Origin: Microvirga sp. BSC39
GTDB lineage: Bacteria > Pseudomonadota > Alphaproteobacteria > Rhizobiales > Beijerinckiaceae
DNA: 64,000 nucleotides
Reading direction: 5' to 3'
Assembly (NCBI RefSeq): GCF_000739015.1
Contig: NZ_JPUG01000064.1
Span: forward strand, 1-64,000
Made by a program: the position numbers and the translations under genes. Positions 54,036 through 64,000 of this stretch are shown here, piece by piece. The notes beneath the pieces were generated by a model. That model saw only the letters and a list, made by a program, of their open reading frames with translations, did no database searches and had not been told where the DNA came from. How positions within the stretch are numbered: position 1 is the first letter of the stretch; the number at the start of each line of letters is the position of its first letter.

Positions 54036-54590
54036 ATGGCTGGAATTAAACTCGATCAGAATGGCAATGCCGTAGGAACGTCCCGGGCCGATCTGATCTC
54101 TGGCAACAACAAGTCCAACATCCTGGGCGGTCTTGCAGGCAACGATACCCTCAGGGGAATGGGCGGAGCCGACATCATCGATGCCGGTGCGGGGAACGAC
54201 AGGATCTATGGTGATGGCGGCAACGATCTTTTGAGCGGCGGTCTCGGCCGTGACACCATGACCGGCGGCGCCGGCTATGACTTCTTCGCCTTCGAATCCA
54301 GGCTGTCGAAATCTGCGATCGACACCATTACGGATTTCAGCGTGAAGTACGACACGATCATGCTCTGGAAGGGCATCTTCAAGGTCGCGGCCTCGTCGAA
54401 TGGGCTGATCTCGTCAACCGCCTTCTGGACCGGGTCGAAAGCTCACGATCGGAGCGACCGCATCATCTACGACAAGAACACGGGCGCTCTTTCCTATGAT
54501 CCCGATGGAACGGGCGCGAAGGCAGCGCAGCAGATCGCGACGCTCGATAAGAATCTGAAGATGACCCACAAGGATTTCTTCGTCTTCTGA
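54036..54590 (+). CDS. RTX calcium-binding protein
   Basis: 184 residues. Nonapeptide-type repeats GGLAGNDTLRGMGGADIIDAGAGNDRIYGDGGNDLLSGGLGRDTMTGGAGYDFF (residues about 30-85) bind calcium in a beta-roll. The C-terminal part (ITDFSVKYDTIMLW, FRLSYDPDGTGAKAAQQIA, DFFVF) is the usual type I secretion signal region. It lacks an N-terminal signal peptide, so export by a T1SS elsewhere is likely. The promoter region is AT-rich. Confidence 0.93.
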   Translation: MAGIKLDQNGNAVGTSRADLISGNNKSNILGGLAGNDTLRGMGGADIIDAGAGNDRIYGDGGNDLLSGGLGRDTMTGGAGYDFFAFESRLSKSAIDTITDFSVKYDTIMLWKGIFKVAASSNGLISSTAFWTGSKAHDRSDRIIYDKNTGALSYDPDGTGAKAAQQIATLDKNLKMTHKDFFVF

Positions 54591-54670
54591 TCGATCCGGC
54601 AGCGACCATACCAGGGAGAGCTGAGCAAGTCGCCCGGTGCCGGCCAGTCGGCCGTTCCGGTTGCTCCTGC

Positions 54671-55228
54671 TCAATCCATGGCGCCGCCTCCGGGCGGCGT
54701 TTCCATGTCGAGGCCCGCTCTCGCAGCCGCCTCGTCCTCCGCGTCGGCTGCATCGGCGGCGATCCGCTCGTAGCGGTCGAGCGCCCCCTGCAGGATGTAG
54801 GCCGCGGCCATCTTGTCCACCGCGTCGGCGCGCTTCGCCCGGGAGGTGTCCGCGTCGAGAAGGGTGCGGGTCACAACCATGGTGGACATGCGCTCGTCCC
54901 AGAACAGGACCGGCAGGGGCAGCAGAGGCTTCATGTTCCGGATGAACGCGCGGGTCGCCTGGGAGCGGGGGCCCTCCGTGCCGTCCATGTTGAGCGGGAG
55001 CCCGAAAACAAGTCCGCCGACATCGTAGCGGGCGGCGAGTTCCTTGATGCGGCCCACATCCGGGGTGAACTTCACCCGCTTGATCGTCTCCAGCGGGGTA
55101 GCGATCCGGCGCTCCACGTCGGAGAGGGCAAGGCCGATGGTCTTGGTGCCGAGGTCCAGCCCCATGAGACGTGCGCGCGGAGACAGGCCATCGATGAAGG
55201 CGACCAGTTCGTCGTCCTTGGAAATCAT
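54671..55228 (-). CDS. ruvX: Holliday-junction resolvase-like RNase H fold protein (RuvX/YqgF)
   Basis: 185 residues. [18 protein letters not shown], then [44 protein letters not shown] and [20 protein letters not shown] are the YqgF/RuvX motifs with the conserved Asp residues. It participates in 16S rRNA 5' maturation and possibly recombination. The C-terminal extension is Ala-rich. Confidence 0.97.
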   Translation of the reverse strand: MISKDDELVAFIDGLSPRARLMGLDLGTKTIGLALSDVERRIATPLETIKRVKFTPDVGRIKELAARYDVGGLVFGLPLNMDGTEGPRSQATRAFIRNMKPLLPLPVLFWDERMSTMVVTRTLLDADTSRAKRADAVDKMAAAYILQGALDRYERIAADAADAEDEAAARAGLDMETPPGGGAMD

Positions 55229-55292
55229 GGGTGCCTCCTCATCGAGCCTGCCGGAACCCCCGCAGTATAGAGGAAGTCGCCCGGCGTCGAGA

Positions 55293-56429
<1,137 letters not shown>

Positions 56430-56445
56430 TGTGCAACATCCTTGA

Positions 56446-57270
56446 CTAACCCTTCACCGCGCCGGCCGTGAGGCCCGCCACGATCTTGCGCTGGAACACG
56501 AGTACGAGCGCGATGATCGGCAGGGTCACGATGACGGATGCCGCCATGATCGTGCCCCAGGGCAGCTCATAGGCCGTGGAGCCTGTCATGAGCGCGATGG
56601 CGGGCGGCACGGTCCGCCGCTCGTTGGTGAGGGTGAAGGTGAGGGCGAAGAGGAACTCGTTCCACGACACGATGAAGGCGAGAAGCCCCGTCGTCACCGC
56701 CGCCGGCGCCATGAGCGGCAGGAACACGCGCCTGACCACGATCCAGGGCGTCGCGCCGTCCACGAACGCCGCTTCCTCGATCTCCTTGGGCAGCTCGCGC
56801 ATGAAGGTGGTGAGCACCCAGATCGTGAAGGGCAGGGTGAGCATGAGATTGGCGAGGATCAGGCCCGGCAGGGTGTTGTAGAGCCCGAGGCTGCGGATCA
56901 GCTCGAACATGCCCGACAGCACGGCCACCTGCGGGAACATGGAAACGGCCAGGATAGTCATGAGCAGGAGCGCGCGGCCGCGGAACGCGATGCGCCCGAA
57001 GGCGTAGGCCGCCGTGATCCCTAAGCCCAGCGAGACGGCCACCACGGAGGCGGCGACGATGATCGAGTTGAGGATGTTCTGGCCGAAGGGCTGGCGGTCG
57101 AACACGGCGGCGTAGTTCGAGAGGTCGAAGCGTTCCGGCAGGTAGGCCACGGAGAACAGCTCGGCGCCCGAGCGGAAGGACGAGATGATCGCGTAGTAGA
57201 ACGGGAAGAGGGCAAAGAGGCCGATGGCGATCACGAGCAGCCAGAAGCCGATGCGGGAGAGCAGTTTCAT
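56446..57270 (-). CDS. Carbohydrate ABC transporter permease (MalG/UgpE type)
   Basis: 274 residues from ATG 57270, overlapping the other permease by 4 bp. Six hydrophobic helices; the EAA loop [28 protein letters not shown], the ATPase-contact motif. N-terminal [32 protein letters not shown] is typical of the family. Forms the second transmembrane subunit. Confidence 0.95.
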   Translation of the reverse strand: MKLLSRIGFWLLVIAIGLFALFPFYYAIISSFRSGAELFSVAYLPERFDLSNYAAVFDRQPFGQNILNSIIVAASVVAVSLGLGITAAYAFGRIAFRGRALLLMTILAVSMFPQVAVLSGMFELIRSLGLYNTLPGLILANLMLTLPFTIWVLTTFMRELPKEIEEAAFVDGATPWIVVRRVFLPLMAPAAVTTGLLAFIVSWNEFLFALTFTLTNERRTVPPAIALMTGSTAYELPWGTIMAASVIVTLPIIALVLVFQRKIVAGLTAGAVKG

Positions 57271-58238
57271 CGCGGGTCCTCCCCGAGCCGGACCCGTCCC
57301 GCCGCCAGGGTGATGACCACAAGAAGGGCGATGATGAGGAAGATCAGCGTCGAGGCGGCCGAGCCTACGCCCACCTCCTGGAAATCCACGAGCTGCTGGC
57401 GCGCATAGACCGACATCGACATGGTGTCGCGGGAATTGGCGGTGAGTACGTAGATCAGGTCGAAGACGCGCAGGGAATCGAGCGCACGGAAGATGATCGC
57501 GACCAGAAGCGCCGGCTTGATGAGCGGCAGCGTCACGCGGAAGAACACGCGCACGGGATGAACGCCATCGACCCGGGCGGCTTCGTAGATGTCGCCGGGA
57601 AGCATCTGGAGCGCCGCGAGGATGAGGAGCGCCATGAACGGCGTCGTCTTCCACACGTCGACCATGACGACCGTCCAGAGCGCCGTGTCCGGATTGGCCG
57701 TCCAGGTGATGGGCGCGGCGATCAGGCCGACGCGCAGGAGCATGTCGTTGATGACGCCGAACTGGTCGTGCAGCATCCAGTTCCACATGCGGGCCGAGAC
57801 CACGGTCGGGATGGCCCAGGGAATGAGGATGATGGCGCGCATGAGGCCACGGCCGGGGAACGCGGCGTTGAGGATCAGCGCCACGATGATCCCGAGCACG
57901 GTCTCGATGGAGACCGAGACGAGGGTGAACCACACGGTGTTCCAGACGGAATGCCACCAGTCGGAATCGGTCAGTAGCCCGAGCCATTCGCCGTCGTAAT
58001 TGGCAAGGTAATTCTCGAATCCGATGAACGTGTAGTCGCTCAAGTTGTTGAGGTTCGCGTCGGTGAAGCTGAACCAGATCGTCCGCGCCAGGGGCCATCC
58101 GGCGATGAGCGCGAGGATGATCAGGCTCGGCGCAATGAAAGCCCAGGCGGACCGGGTGCGCGAGCGTGTCAGCGACGAGGGGCGTCCCCGCGCCTGCGTC
58201 GGCACGGGGACGTTTCCTTGAGCGACCGCGCTGGTCAT
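57267..58238 (-). CDS. Carbohydrate ABC transporter permease (MalF/UgpA type)
   Basis: 323 residues. Hydrophobic helices start with SAWAFIAPSLIILALIAGWPLARTIWFSFTDANL; the EAA loop is DIYEAARVDGVHPVRVFFRVTLPLIKPALLVA. It overlaps the MalG-type gene by 4 bp and follows the binding protein gene by 5 bp. First transmembrane subunit of the importer. Confidence 0.95.
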   Translation of the reverse strand: MTSAVAQGNVPVPTQARGRPSSLTRSRTRSAWAFIAPSLIILALIAGWPLARTIWFSFTDANLNNLSDYTFIGFENYLANYDGEWLGLLTDSDWWHSVWNTVWFTLVSVSIETVLGIIVALILNAAFPGRGLMRAIILIPWAIPTVVSARMWNWMLHDQFGVINDMLLRVGLIAAPITWTANPDTALWTVVMVDVWKTTPFMALLILAALQMLPGDIYEAARVDGVHPVRVFFRVTLPLIKPALLVAIIFRALDSLRVFDLIYVLTANSRDTMSMSVYARQQLVDFQEVGVGSAASTLIFLIIALLVVITLAAGRVRLGEDPR

Positions 58239-58243
58239 GCCTG

Positions 58244-59509
58244 TTACTTCCAGCCGTCGCGCTTGATCCGCTTCAGGTCACGGTCGAGACGGTTGAGCGC
58301 CTGGGCAGGCTCGGCGCGCTTGGACAGCACCTGATGCACGGCGTTGAAGAAATCGGTCGAGACCTTGTTGTAGTTCTGGCCGGTCGCGGTGGCGGGGCGT
58401 GCCACCGCGTTGGTGAACACGTCCACGAGATCGCCGATGAACGGGTTGGCCTTGGCGATGTCCGCATCGCTGTAGAGCGACACGATGGTCGGGTTGAAGG
58501 AGCCTTCGACCGCCCGGCGCTTCTGCTCCTGCTGCCCGGTCAGGTACAGGACGAGGTCGGTCGCTGCGTCCGCATTCTTGGAGTATTTGGAGACGGCGAG
58601 AAGCTGGCCGCCGAGGGTGCCGGCATGGCGTCCGTCCGCGCCGCCCTTCGGCAGAGGCGCGATGCCGACCTTGCCCTTGATGGTGCTGTCCGCTCCTTGG
58701 GCCAGCGCCCAGGCATAGGGCCAGTTGCGCATGAAGGCGGCGTTGCCGGACTGGAAGACGCCGCGGGATTCCTCTTCCGTGTAGTTGAGCACGCCTTCCG
58801 GCGTGACGGTGCCGACCCAGCCGGCGGCGGTCTTCAGGGCTTCCGCCGCCTTCGGGTTCTCGATGGTGACCTCGCCCTTGTCGTCCACGATGGTGCCACC
58901 GCCGAAGGAGGCGACCCATTCCAGCGCGTTGGTGGTCAGGCCCTCATAGGCGCGGCCCTGCCAGACATAGCCCCAGAAGTCGCCGCGCCCGTCCTTGCGC
59001 TCGCCCTCCTGGATGAGGCGGGCCGTCTCCGTGAGGTCGGCCCAGATCTGCGGCACGGGGCGCTTGTACTTGTCGAGGAGATCCTGGCGGTAATAGAGCA
59101 GGCCTGCATCGGCGAACCAGGGCATGGCCATGAGCTTGCCGTTGACGCGGCTCGTCTCGACCATGGCGGGCAGGTGATCGTCGATGTCCGCCTGACCCTT
59201 GGCGGAGAGGTCCATGAGGTGGTCGGCCAGGATGCCGGTCCAGACCACGTCGATCTGGAACACGTCGATGTCGGAGGCTCCTGCGGCCAGAAGCTGCTGA
59301 TAGAGGGCGAGCCGCTCCGTGGCGGAGTTCGGCGTCGAGACGATCTTGACCGTGTTGCCGGTCTTCTTCGCCCAGGCATCGACACCCTGCTTGCAGATCT
59401 CGTGTTCCTTGCCCAGCGCACTGCACGAAATGGAGATTTCGACGGCCCAGACGCTCGTCGAGGCGAGAATTCCGGCGGCAAATCCGAGGCTGGCGATCAG
59501 GCGTGACAT
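58244..59509 (-). CDS. ABC transporter sugar-binding protein (ThuE/AglE-like)
   Basis: 421 residues with signal peptide MSRLIASLGFAAGILASTSVWA. The mature part, family 1 extracellular solute-binding (VVWTGILADHLMDL, LMAMPWFADAGLLYYRQDLLDKY, GVFQSGNAAFMRNWPYAW), resembles trehalose/maltose- and alpha-glucoside-binding proteins of rhizobia. It is first in a four-gene leftward operon (binding protein, two permeases, ATPase). Substrate is an inference; regulators are not in the window. Confidence 0.93.
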   Translation of the reverse strand: MSRLIASLGFAAGILASTSVWAVEISISCSALGKEHEICKQGVDAWAKKTGNTVKIVSTPNSATERLALYQQLLAAGASDIDVFQIDVVWTGILADHLMDLSAKGQADIDDHLPAMVETSRVNGKLMAMPWFADAGLLYYRQDLLDKYKRPVPQIWADLTETARLIQEGERKDGRGDFWGYVWQGRAYEGLTTNALEWVASFGGGTIVDDKGEVTIENPKAAEALKTAAGWVGTVTPEGVLNYTEEESRGVFQSGNAAFMRNWPYAWALAQGADSTIKGKVGIAPLPKGGADGRHAGTLGGQLLAVSKYSKNADAATDLVLYLTGQQEQKRRAVEGSFNPTIVSLYSDADIAKANPFIGDLVDVFTNAVARPATATGQNYNKVSTDFFNAVHQVLSKRAEPAQALNRLDRDLKRIKRDGWK

Positions 59510-59639
59510 GGCTATCCTCCTGCAGGCTTGATGCTTATTGCTTAGCTTCTTAAAACCTGACCGATGGTTTTGTTCCTTTGGAACATGGTCGGGCGCTGAA
59601 GCCGCTCCATTTCATCTGGCCAAAATCGAGGGACTTTCC

Positions 59640-60341
59640 ATGAAAATTACGTGGTTCGGACATTCCGCCTTCCGGCTCGACTTCGCCGGCAAGGCCGTGC
59701 TCATCGATCCGTTCTTCACCGGCAACCCCGCCTTCGAGGGCGACAGGGCCAAGATCATCGAGGGCGTGTCCCACATCCTCCTCACCCACGGCCATGGCGA
59801 TCACGTGGGCGACACCGTGGAGATCGCGAAGGCGACCGGCGCCAAGGTGGTGACGAATTTCGAGCTGTGCATGTACCTCGCCAAGCAGGGCCTGGAGCAC
59901 CTCGATCAGATGAACACCGGCGGCACGACCGGGCAGGGCGGCTTTACCGTGACCCTGGTACGGGCGGACCACTCATCCGGCCTCGTGGAGATGGACGTGA
60001 ACTTCCCCCTCGGCAGCGCCAACGGCATCATCGTCAAGGCACTGAACGAGCCGACAGTCTACCACATGGGCGACACGGACATCTTCGGCGACATGGCGCT
60101 GATCGCCGAGATCCACAAACCGGATGTGGTGATCGTGCCCATCGGCGACCGCTTCACCATGGGCCCCGAGGTCGCGGCGCTGGCCATCGAGCGCTATTTC
60201 AAGAGCGCCAAGGCGGTGATCCCCTGCCACTACGGCTCGTTTCCCATGATCCTCCCCAACGCCGACCGCTTCGTGGCCGCCATGGACGGCAAGGGCGTTC
60301 AGGTGGTGGTGCCGCACAAGACGGTGGGCGTGACGGTTTAA
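59640..60341 (+). CDS. UPF0173 metal-dependent hydrolase
   Basis: 233 residues from ATG 59640. [45 protein letters not shown] (metallo-beta-lactamase HxHxDH), [11 protein letters not shown] and [11 protein letters not shown] are characteristic of the UPF0173 family. Catalyses hydrolysis at a two-metal site; the natural substrate is not established. It is divergent from the transporter operon. Confidence 0.95.
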   Translation: MKITWFGHSAFRLDFAGKAVLIDPFFTGNPAFEGDRAKIIEGVSHILLTHGHGDHVGDTVEIAKATGAKVVTNFELCMYLAKQGLEHLDQMNTGGTTGQGGFTVTLVRADHSSGLVEMDVNFPLGSANGIIVKALNEPTVYHMGDTDIFGDMALIAEIHKPDVVIVPIGDRFTMGPEVAALAIERYFKSAKAVIPCHYGSFPMILPNADRFVAAMDGKGVQVVVPHKTVGVTV

Positions 60342-60344
60342 GAG

Positions 60345-60600
60345 AAATCCTCTGTCGTCATGCCCGCACTTGTTGCGGGCATCCACGTCTTTGCCGCCGG
60401 TGAAGACGTGGATGCCCGGGACTGATCCCCGGATCAAGTCCGGGGACGGCCATGACGGTGAGGGTGTCATCCCCGGCGGCCGCAGGCCGGGAAGGGGATC
60501 CACGATCAGGCGCAATGCTATGGATTCCCTTCCCCTCCGATGGCTGCGCCATCTCCGGCCGGGAATGACACGGAGCCCCACATCCGCCGTTGCCCCCCGG
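60345..60600. repeat. Palindromic intergenic repeat cluster
   Basis: After the hydrolase gene, GCGGGCATCCACGTCTT and AAGACGTGGATGCCCG flank a short centre (arms near 60376-60392 and 60403-60418), then CCCCGGATCAAGTCCGGGG (60426-60445) and inverted stretches GTCATCCCCGGC.../...GGCCGGGAATGAC extend to 60570. A related piece (GACGTGGATGACCGGGACAAGCCCGGTCATGACGTC) lies at 60977-61013. These are typical dispersed palindromic repeats of such genomes. Confidence 0.8.
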
Positions 60601-60654
60601 CGCGGGCGGGTGCTATAGGCCGCCCAGCAGATATCCAAGGGGTTATGACCATCT

Positions 60655-60942
60655 ATGTCGGTCGATGAGAAAACGGTCCGCCGCATCGCCCATCTGGCGC
60701 GCATTGCCGTGACGGATGAGGAGGTGCCTCATCTCCAGGGCGAGCTCAACGCCATCCTGTCCTTCGTCGAGCAGCTCAACGAGGTGAACGTGGAGGGCGT
60801 CGAGCCCATGACCTCCGTGACGCCCATGGTGATGAAGAAGCGCCAGGATGGCGTGACCGACGGCGGCTATCCGGAGAAGATCGTCCAGAATGCCCCTGCC
60901 ACGGAAGACAACTTCTTCCTGGTGCCCAAGGTGGTCGAGTAA
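60655..60942 (+). CDS. gatC: Glutamyl-tRNA(Gln)/aspartyl-tRNA(Asn) amidotransferase subunit C
   Basis: 95 residues; [59 protein letters not shown] is a standard GatC. It stabilises GatA-GatB. It is separated from gatA by 90 bp containing a palindromic repeat. Together they form Gln-tRNA by transamidation, a nice functional counterpart to the nearby tRNA-Gln though no mechanistic link is implied. Confidence 0.97.
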   Translation: MSVDEKTVRRIAHLARIAVTDEEVPHLQGELNAILSFVEQLNEVNVEGVEPMTSVTPMVMKKRQDGVTDGGYPEKIVQNAPATEDNFFLVPKVVE

Positions 60943-60976
60943 GGCGTAAGCCCGCCCATCGTCCCTGATGAATTGA

Positions 60977-61013
60977 GACGTGGATGACCGGGACAAGCCC
61001 GGTCATGACGTCG
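60977..61013. repeat. Palindromic repeat between gatC and gatA
   Basis: ACGTGGATGACCGGGACAAG followed by CCCGGTCATGACGTC: imperfect inverted repeat of about 35 bp, related in sequence (GACGTGGATG, CCGGG) to the cluster at 60345-60600. It lies immediately before the gatA start and may form a hairpin in the gatC-gatA transcript. Confidence 0.75.
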
Positions 61014-61032
61014 AGACAAGAGATCCAGTCCC

Positions 61033-62547
61033 GTGACCGAACTGACCCATCTCACGATCGCCGAGGCCCGCGACGGCCTGAAGGCCAAGACCTTCTCCGC
61101 CACCGAGCTCACGCAGGCCCATGTGGATGCCATCGCGAAGGCGAGGGCGCTCAATGCCTATGTGCTCGAGACGCCCGAGAAGGCGCTCGCCATGGCCAAG
61201 GCCTCCGACGAGAAGATCGCCAGGGGCGAGGGCCGCGCGCTCGAAGGCATCCCGCTCGGCATCAAGGACCTGTTCTGCACCGAGGGCGTGGTCTCCACGG
61301 CCGGCTCCAAGATCCTCGGCAACTTCACCCCGCCTTACGAATCCACCGTCACCCGGAACCTCTGGAACGACGGCGCCGTGATGCTCGGCAAGCTCAACAT
61401 GGACGAGTTCGCCATGGGCTCCTCCAACGAGACCAGCGCGTTCGGTCCCGTGGTGTCGCCCTGGCGGCGTGAGGGCTCGAACGTGAGCGCGGGCGCTTCC
61501 GGCGCCATCGAGGGCACCCATCTGGTCCCCGGCGGCTCCTCGGGCGGCTCGGCCGCGGCTGTCGCGGCGCATCTGTGCCTCGGCGCCACTGCCACCGACA
61601 CCGGCGGCTCGATCCGCCAGCCGGCGGCCTTCACCGGCACGGTCGGCATCAAGCCGACCTACGGGCGGGTCTCCCGCTGGGGCACCGTGGCCTTCGCCTC
61701 GTCGCTGGATCAGGCCGGCCCGATCACCCGCACGGTGCGCGACTCGGCCATCATGCTGGCCTCCATGGCGAGCCCCGACCCGAAGGACACCACCTGCGTG
61801 GATCTGCCGGTGCCGGATTTCGAGGCGGCCATCTCCCGCGGCGTGAAGGGTCTCAAGATCGGCATTCCGAAGGAATACCGGATCGACGGCATGTCGCCCG
61901 AGATCGAGCAGCTCTGGCACCAGGGTGCGGAATGGCTGCGCGCGGCCGGCGCCGAGATCGTCGAGGTCTCTCTGCCGCACACCAAGTACGCGCTGCCCGC
62001 CTATTACATCGTGGCCCCGGCCGAGGCGTCCTCGAACCTCGCCCGCTATGACGGCGTGCGCTACGGCCTGCGCGAGAACGGCCGGGACATCGTCGATCTC
62101 TACGAGAAGTCCCGTGCCGCCGGCTTCGGCCGCGAGGTCAAGCGCCGCATCATGATCGGCACCTATGTGCTCTCTGCGGGCTATTACGATGCCTATTACG
62201 TCCGGGCCCAGAAGCTGCGCACCCTGATCAAGCGCGACTTCGAGGAGGTCTACGCCCAGGGCGTGCACGCCATCCTGACCCCGGCGACCCCGTCCTCGGC
62301 CTTCGGCATCGGCGAGAAGGGCTCTGGCGACCCGGTCGAGATGTACCTCAACGACATCTTCACCGTGACGGTGAACATGGCGGGCCTGCCAGGCATCGCC
62401 GTGCCGGCCGGGCTCGATGCTCAGGGGCTGCCCCTCGGCCTGCAGCTCATCGGCCGCGCCTTCGACGAGGAGACCCTCTTCGCCGCCGGTCAGGTGATCG
62501 AGGATTCCGCCGGCCGCATCAAGCTGCCCCAGGCCTGGTGGGCTTGA
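61033..62547 (+). CDS. gatA: Glutamyl-tRNA(Gln)/aspartyl-tRNA(Asn) amidotransferase subunit A
   Basis: 504 residues from GTG. Amidase signature family: [14 protein letters not shown] (catalytic Lys), [13 protein letters not shown] with the cis-Ser, and [14 protein letters not shown] with the nucleophile Ser. It hydrolyses glutamine and passes ammonia to GatB, which amidates the misacylated tRNA. A small membrane ORF overlaps its end by 10 bp. Confidence 0.97.
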   Translation: MTELTHLTIAEARDGLKAKTFSATELTQAHVDAIAKARALNAYVLETPEKALAMAKASDEKIARGEGRALEGIPLGIKDLFCTEGVVSTAGSKILGNFTPPYESTVTRNLWNDGAVMLGKLNMDEFAMGSSNETSAFGPVVSPWRREGSNVSAGASGAIEGTHLVPGGSSGGSAAAVAAHLCLGATATDTGGSIRQPAAFTGTVGIKPTYGRVSRWGTVAFASSLDQAGPITRTVRDSAIMLASMASPDPKDTTCVDLPVPDFEAAISRGVKGLKIGIPKEYRIDGMSPEIEQLWHQGAEWLRAAGAEIVEVSLPHTKYALPAYYIVAPAEASSNLARYDGVRYGLRENGRDIVDLYEKSRAAGFGREVKRRIMIGTYVLSAGYYDAYYVRAQKLRTLIKRDFEEVYAQGVHAILTPATPSSAFGIGEKGSGDPVEMYLNDIFTVTVNMAGLPGIAVPAGLDAQGLPLGLQLIGRAFDEETLFAAGQVIEDSAGRIKLPQAWWA

Positions 62548-62852
62548 GCCCAGTGGGTCCGACCGTTCCCGTCGTCACCCTCTGGGACTGGCTGCCTGCG
62601 GCCTTCGATCCGGTGCTGATCCTGATTGCGGTCTGGCTCGGCTGGAAGGCCGACCAGTTCGGCAAGGTGCTGATCGTCGGCATGGTGGCCCTGGCCGTCT
62701 CCGTGCTCGTCTCCTGGGCGATCAGCAGCATGGGCCTGCCCTGGATCGCGCCGGTGCGGTCCGACGGGCTGACCCTGTTTCCCGTGCGCTTCGTGGCCGC
62801 CATGCTCTGGGCGAGCGGCGCCTATGCTGCCCGCCGGTTGGCAAAAGGTTAG
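62538..62852 (+). CDS. Small membrane protein, 104 aa
   Basis: GTG at 62538 overlapping the gatA stop; TTG 62545 is an alternative. Three hydrophobic helices ([47 protein letters not shown] and [18 protein letters not shown]). Found after gatA in related genomes as far as I recall, but not a named family. Function unknown. Confidence 0.7.
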   Translation: MGLSPVGPTVPVVTLWDWLPAAFDPVLILIAVWLGWKADQFGKVLIVGMVALAVSVLVSWAISSMGLPWIAPVRSDGLTLFPVRFVAAMLWASGAYAARRLAKG

Positions 62853-63376
62853 GCTTCGGCGAGTCCCGCGCCGGAGCCGGCCGGATTGCCGAGTGCGGTC
62901 GCGATTTCAGACAGCGTCGCCTTCTCGGCATCGCTGACCGCCACGCCGCCGAATCCTAAGAACCCGCCTTCCTTACCGGCCTCGGCCGATTTCCGGGCCA
63001 CGCTCCACAGCCAGGACTTGAAGGCTGCCGCCTCGTCCGGCGCCTTGGTATCAAGCAGGCCCGATACGGCGTGAAGCTCCTCGATGGCCTTGCGCTTCAC
63101 GTCGGCGAACTGGCTGCCCTTGAACTGGCTTTGAAAGGATTCGCGCACGGCATTGCGCGTCTCGGTGTTGGCGATATCGTCGGCCACGGCCTTCACGAGC
63201 GGCGTCGCCTGGGTGTCCTGCTTGGCTTCGAGCAGGGCCCAGCCGCTGGACATGGATTCCTGCAACAGGCTCCAGAGCCCGCCCGGATCCGCCGCGGTGA
63301 TCGCCATGCTGGCCACCACGGGGCTCGCCACGAGGCGGGACCATTCCTCGGGGGTGAAGCTCGACTTGTTCGCCAT
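62849..63376 (-). CDS. Hypothetical protein, 175 aa, helical
   Basis: MANKSSFTPEEWSRLVASPVVASMAITAADPGGLWSLLQESMSSGWALLEA from ATG 63376. The long helical part (NTETRNAVRESFQSQFKGSQFADVKRKAIEELHAV) and GFLGFGGVAVSDAEKATLSEIATALG are conserved in a Hyphomicrobiales family without known function. Convergent with the small membrane protein, overlapping it by 4 bp. Confidence 0.8.
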   Translation of the reverse strand: MANKSSFTPEEWSRLVASPVVASMAITAADPGGLWSLLQESMSSGWALLEAKQDTQATPLVKAVADDIANTETRNAVRESFQSQFKGSQFADVKRKAIEELHAVSGLLDTKAPDEAAAFKSWLWSVARKSAEAGKEGGFLGFGGVAVSDAEKATLSEIATALGNPAGSGAGLAEA

Positions 63377-63478
63377 GGTGGGCCTCCGGATATGCAGCGG
63401 ATTGGAAACTCCCAAACGCAACCGCTCAAGCTTGCCCTTCGTTCCTCGGCAGGCCCGGTGCTGCCCGGCCCAAAAGGA

Positions 63479-63506
63479 ATGGGCCCGACCGTGAGGTCGG
63501 GCCCAT
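63479..63506 (-). terminator. Intrinsic terminator of the minus-strand 63535 gene
   Basis: ATGGGCCCGACC-GTGA-GGTCGGGCCCAT: a perfect 12-bp stem with four-base loop, followed on the minus strand by TCCTTTTGG. It lies 29 bp after the stop of the 63535-63846 gene. Confidence 0.85.
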
Positions 63507-63534
63507 CCTGCGCAGTGAAACGCGAGACGCTAGA

Positions 63535-63846
63535 TTACTGCTGCGGAGCGGGAGCCGCGGGGGCTGCCGGAGCCGGGGTGGTCGGGGTCGCCGGAGCGGT
63601 CGAGGAACCGCCGGTGGCGCCGGAACCCGTGCGCGGTGCAGTGCTTTCCGTCTGAGTGCCGGTGCTGCCGGTCGTGCTCGGCTCGTTGCTGCCGCCATCA
63701 TAGAACAGGAAGGCGAGCAGGCCCAGGGCGATAACAAGACCGCCGATCACGTAAGCAAGTGTGTTCGAACCGCGACCGGTGTTATCGTAGACGTTGGTCT
63801 CACGATTGTAGACGTTGGGTTCGCGATCCATCGGATCCATAGCCAT
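63535..63846 (-). CDS. Single-pass membrane protein with Ala/Pro/Thr-rich tail
   Basis: 103 residues from ATG 63846 after AAGGAG. MAMDPMDREPNVYNRETNVYDNTGRG, then one hydrophobic helix (NTLAYVIGGLVIALGLLAFLFYDGG), then a low-complexity tail (STTGSTGTQTESTAPRTGSG and PAAPAAPAPQQ). The type is frequent in Methylobacteriaceae and relatives; function unknown. The periplasmic tail could span towards peptidoglycan. Confidence 0.8.
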   Translation of the reverse strand: MAMDPMDREPNVYNRETNVYDNTGRGSNTLAYVIGGLVIALGLLAFLFYDGGSNEPSTTGSTGTQTESTAPRTGSGATGGSSTAPATPTTPAPAAPAAPAPQQ

Positions 63847-64000
63847 TTTGAAACTCCTTGACCGTTTTACCTCCCGAACAACGCCGAATGGGAGATGCGG
63901 TTTCATCGCAGCGTGGCAATTATTTTCGAAAGCTGTGCATAAATTGTTTCTGATCTTAACGAACGGGTTACCTGTCTGAACGCCCGTTCATCTCGAAGGG

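Overview
The window is high-GC alphaproteobacterial DNA. Gene content (aerobic-type cobO/cobQ/cobD/cobC genes, HupE under a B12 riboswitch, DUF6894 and NepR-like proteins, GatC/GatA, a UgpC-type ABC transporter) suggests Hyphomicrobiales (Rhizobiales), plausibly Methylobacteriaceae or a relative. That placement is inferred from content only.

Layout. (1) 1-8423 is chromosome: a cobalamin block (DUF1636 fragment, riboswitch-controlled hupE, cobO-cobQ, cobD, cobC), then small exported or hypothetical genes. (2) About 8457-53557 is a complete-looking 45-kb siphovirus-type prophage in a tRNA-Gln(CUG) gene: attL is a displaced 3' half-tRNA at 8424-8471, attR is the whole tRNA at 53510-53583. (3) 53584-64000 is chromosome again: an RTX protein, ruvX, a four-gene sugar-type ABC transporter, a UPF0173 hydrolase, gatC-gatA and small envelope or hypothetical genes.

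Prophage organisation. Integrase and excisionase lie at the left end. A leftward early operon (14544 to 9918) carries many micro-ORFs, an ERF annealing protein, a YqaJ exonuclease, HNH and DndC/PAPS-reductase-like proteins. A LexA/CI-type repressor faces a Cro-like gene, and a 17-bp operator motif recurs five times at the repressor and leftward promoters. The rightward early region has CII-like, GapR, VRR-NUC, replication-type and NusG-like genes. Late genes run HNH, TerS/TerL, portal, ClpP-like protease, capsid, connectors, tail tube, chaperone with a probable -1 frameshift, tape measure, tail tip, J-like protein, fibres, GH108 endolysin and holin-like proteins. The right end (49.2-53.5 kb) is a lysogenic-conversion region with an alpha-CTD-like protein, ABM protein, NepR-like protein, DUF6894, HEPN-like protein and a superinfection-immunity protein beside attR.

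Least ordinary signals: (a) the operator/promoter set; (b) a G GGA AAA slippery site linking the two tail-chaperone frames; (c) structured RNA-like elements with GUAGGGGCAAA loops followed by terminators, two in the prophage and one on the host chromosome, plus elements carrying the complementary UUUGCCCCUAC; (d) hairpins repeated in a gene-free gap of the head module; (e) exported proteins encoded against the surrounding transcription, including a VasI/TagO homologue; (f) host-transcription mimics (NusG-, alpha-CTD- and NepR-like).
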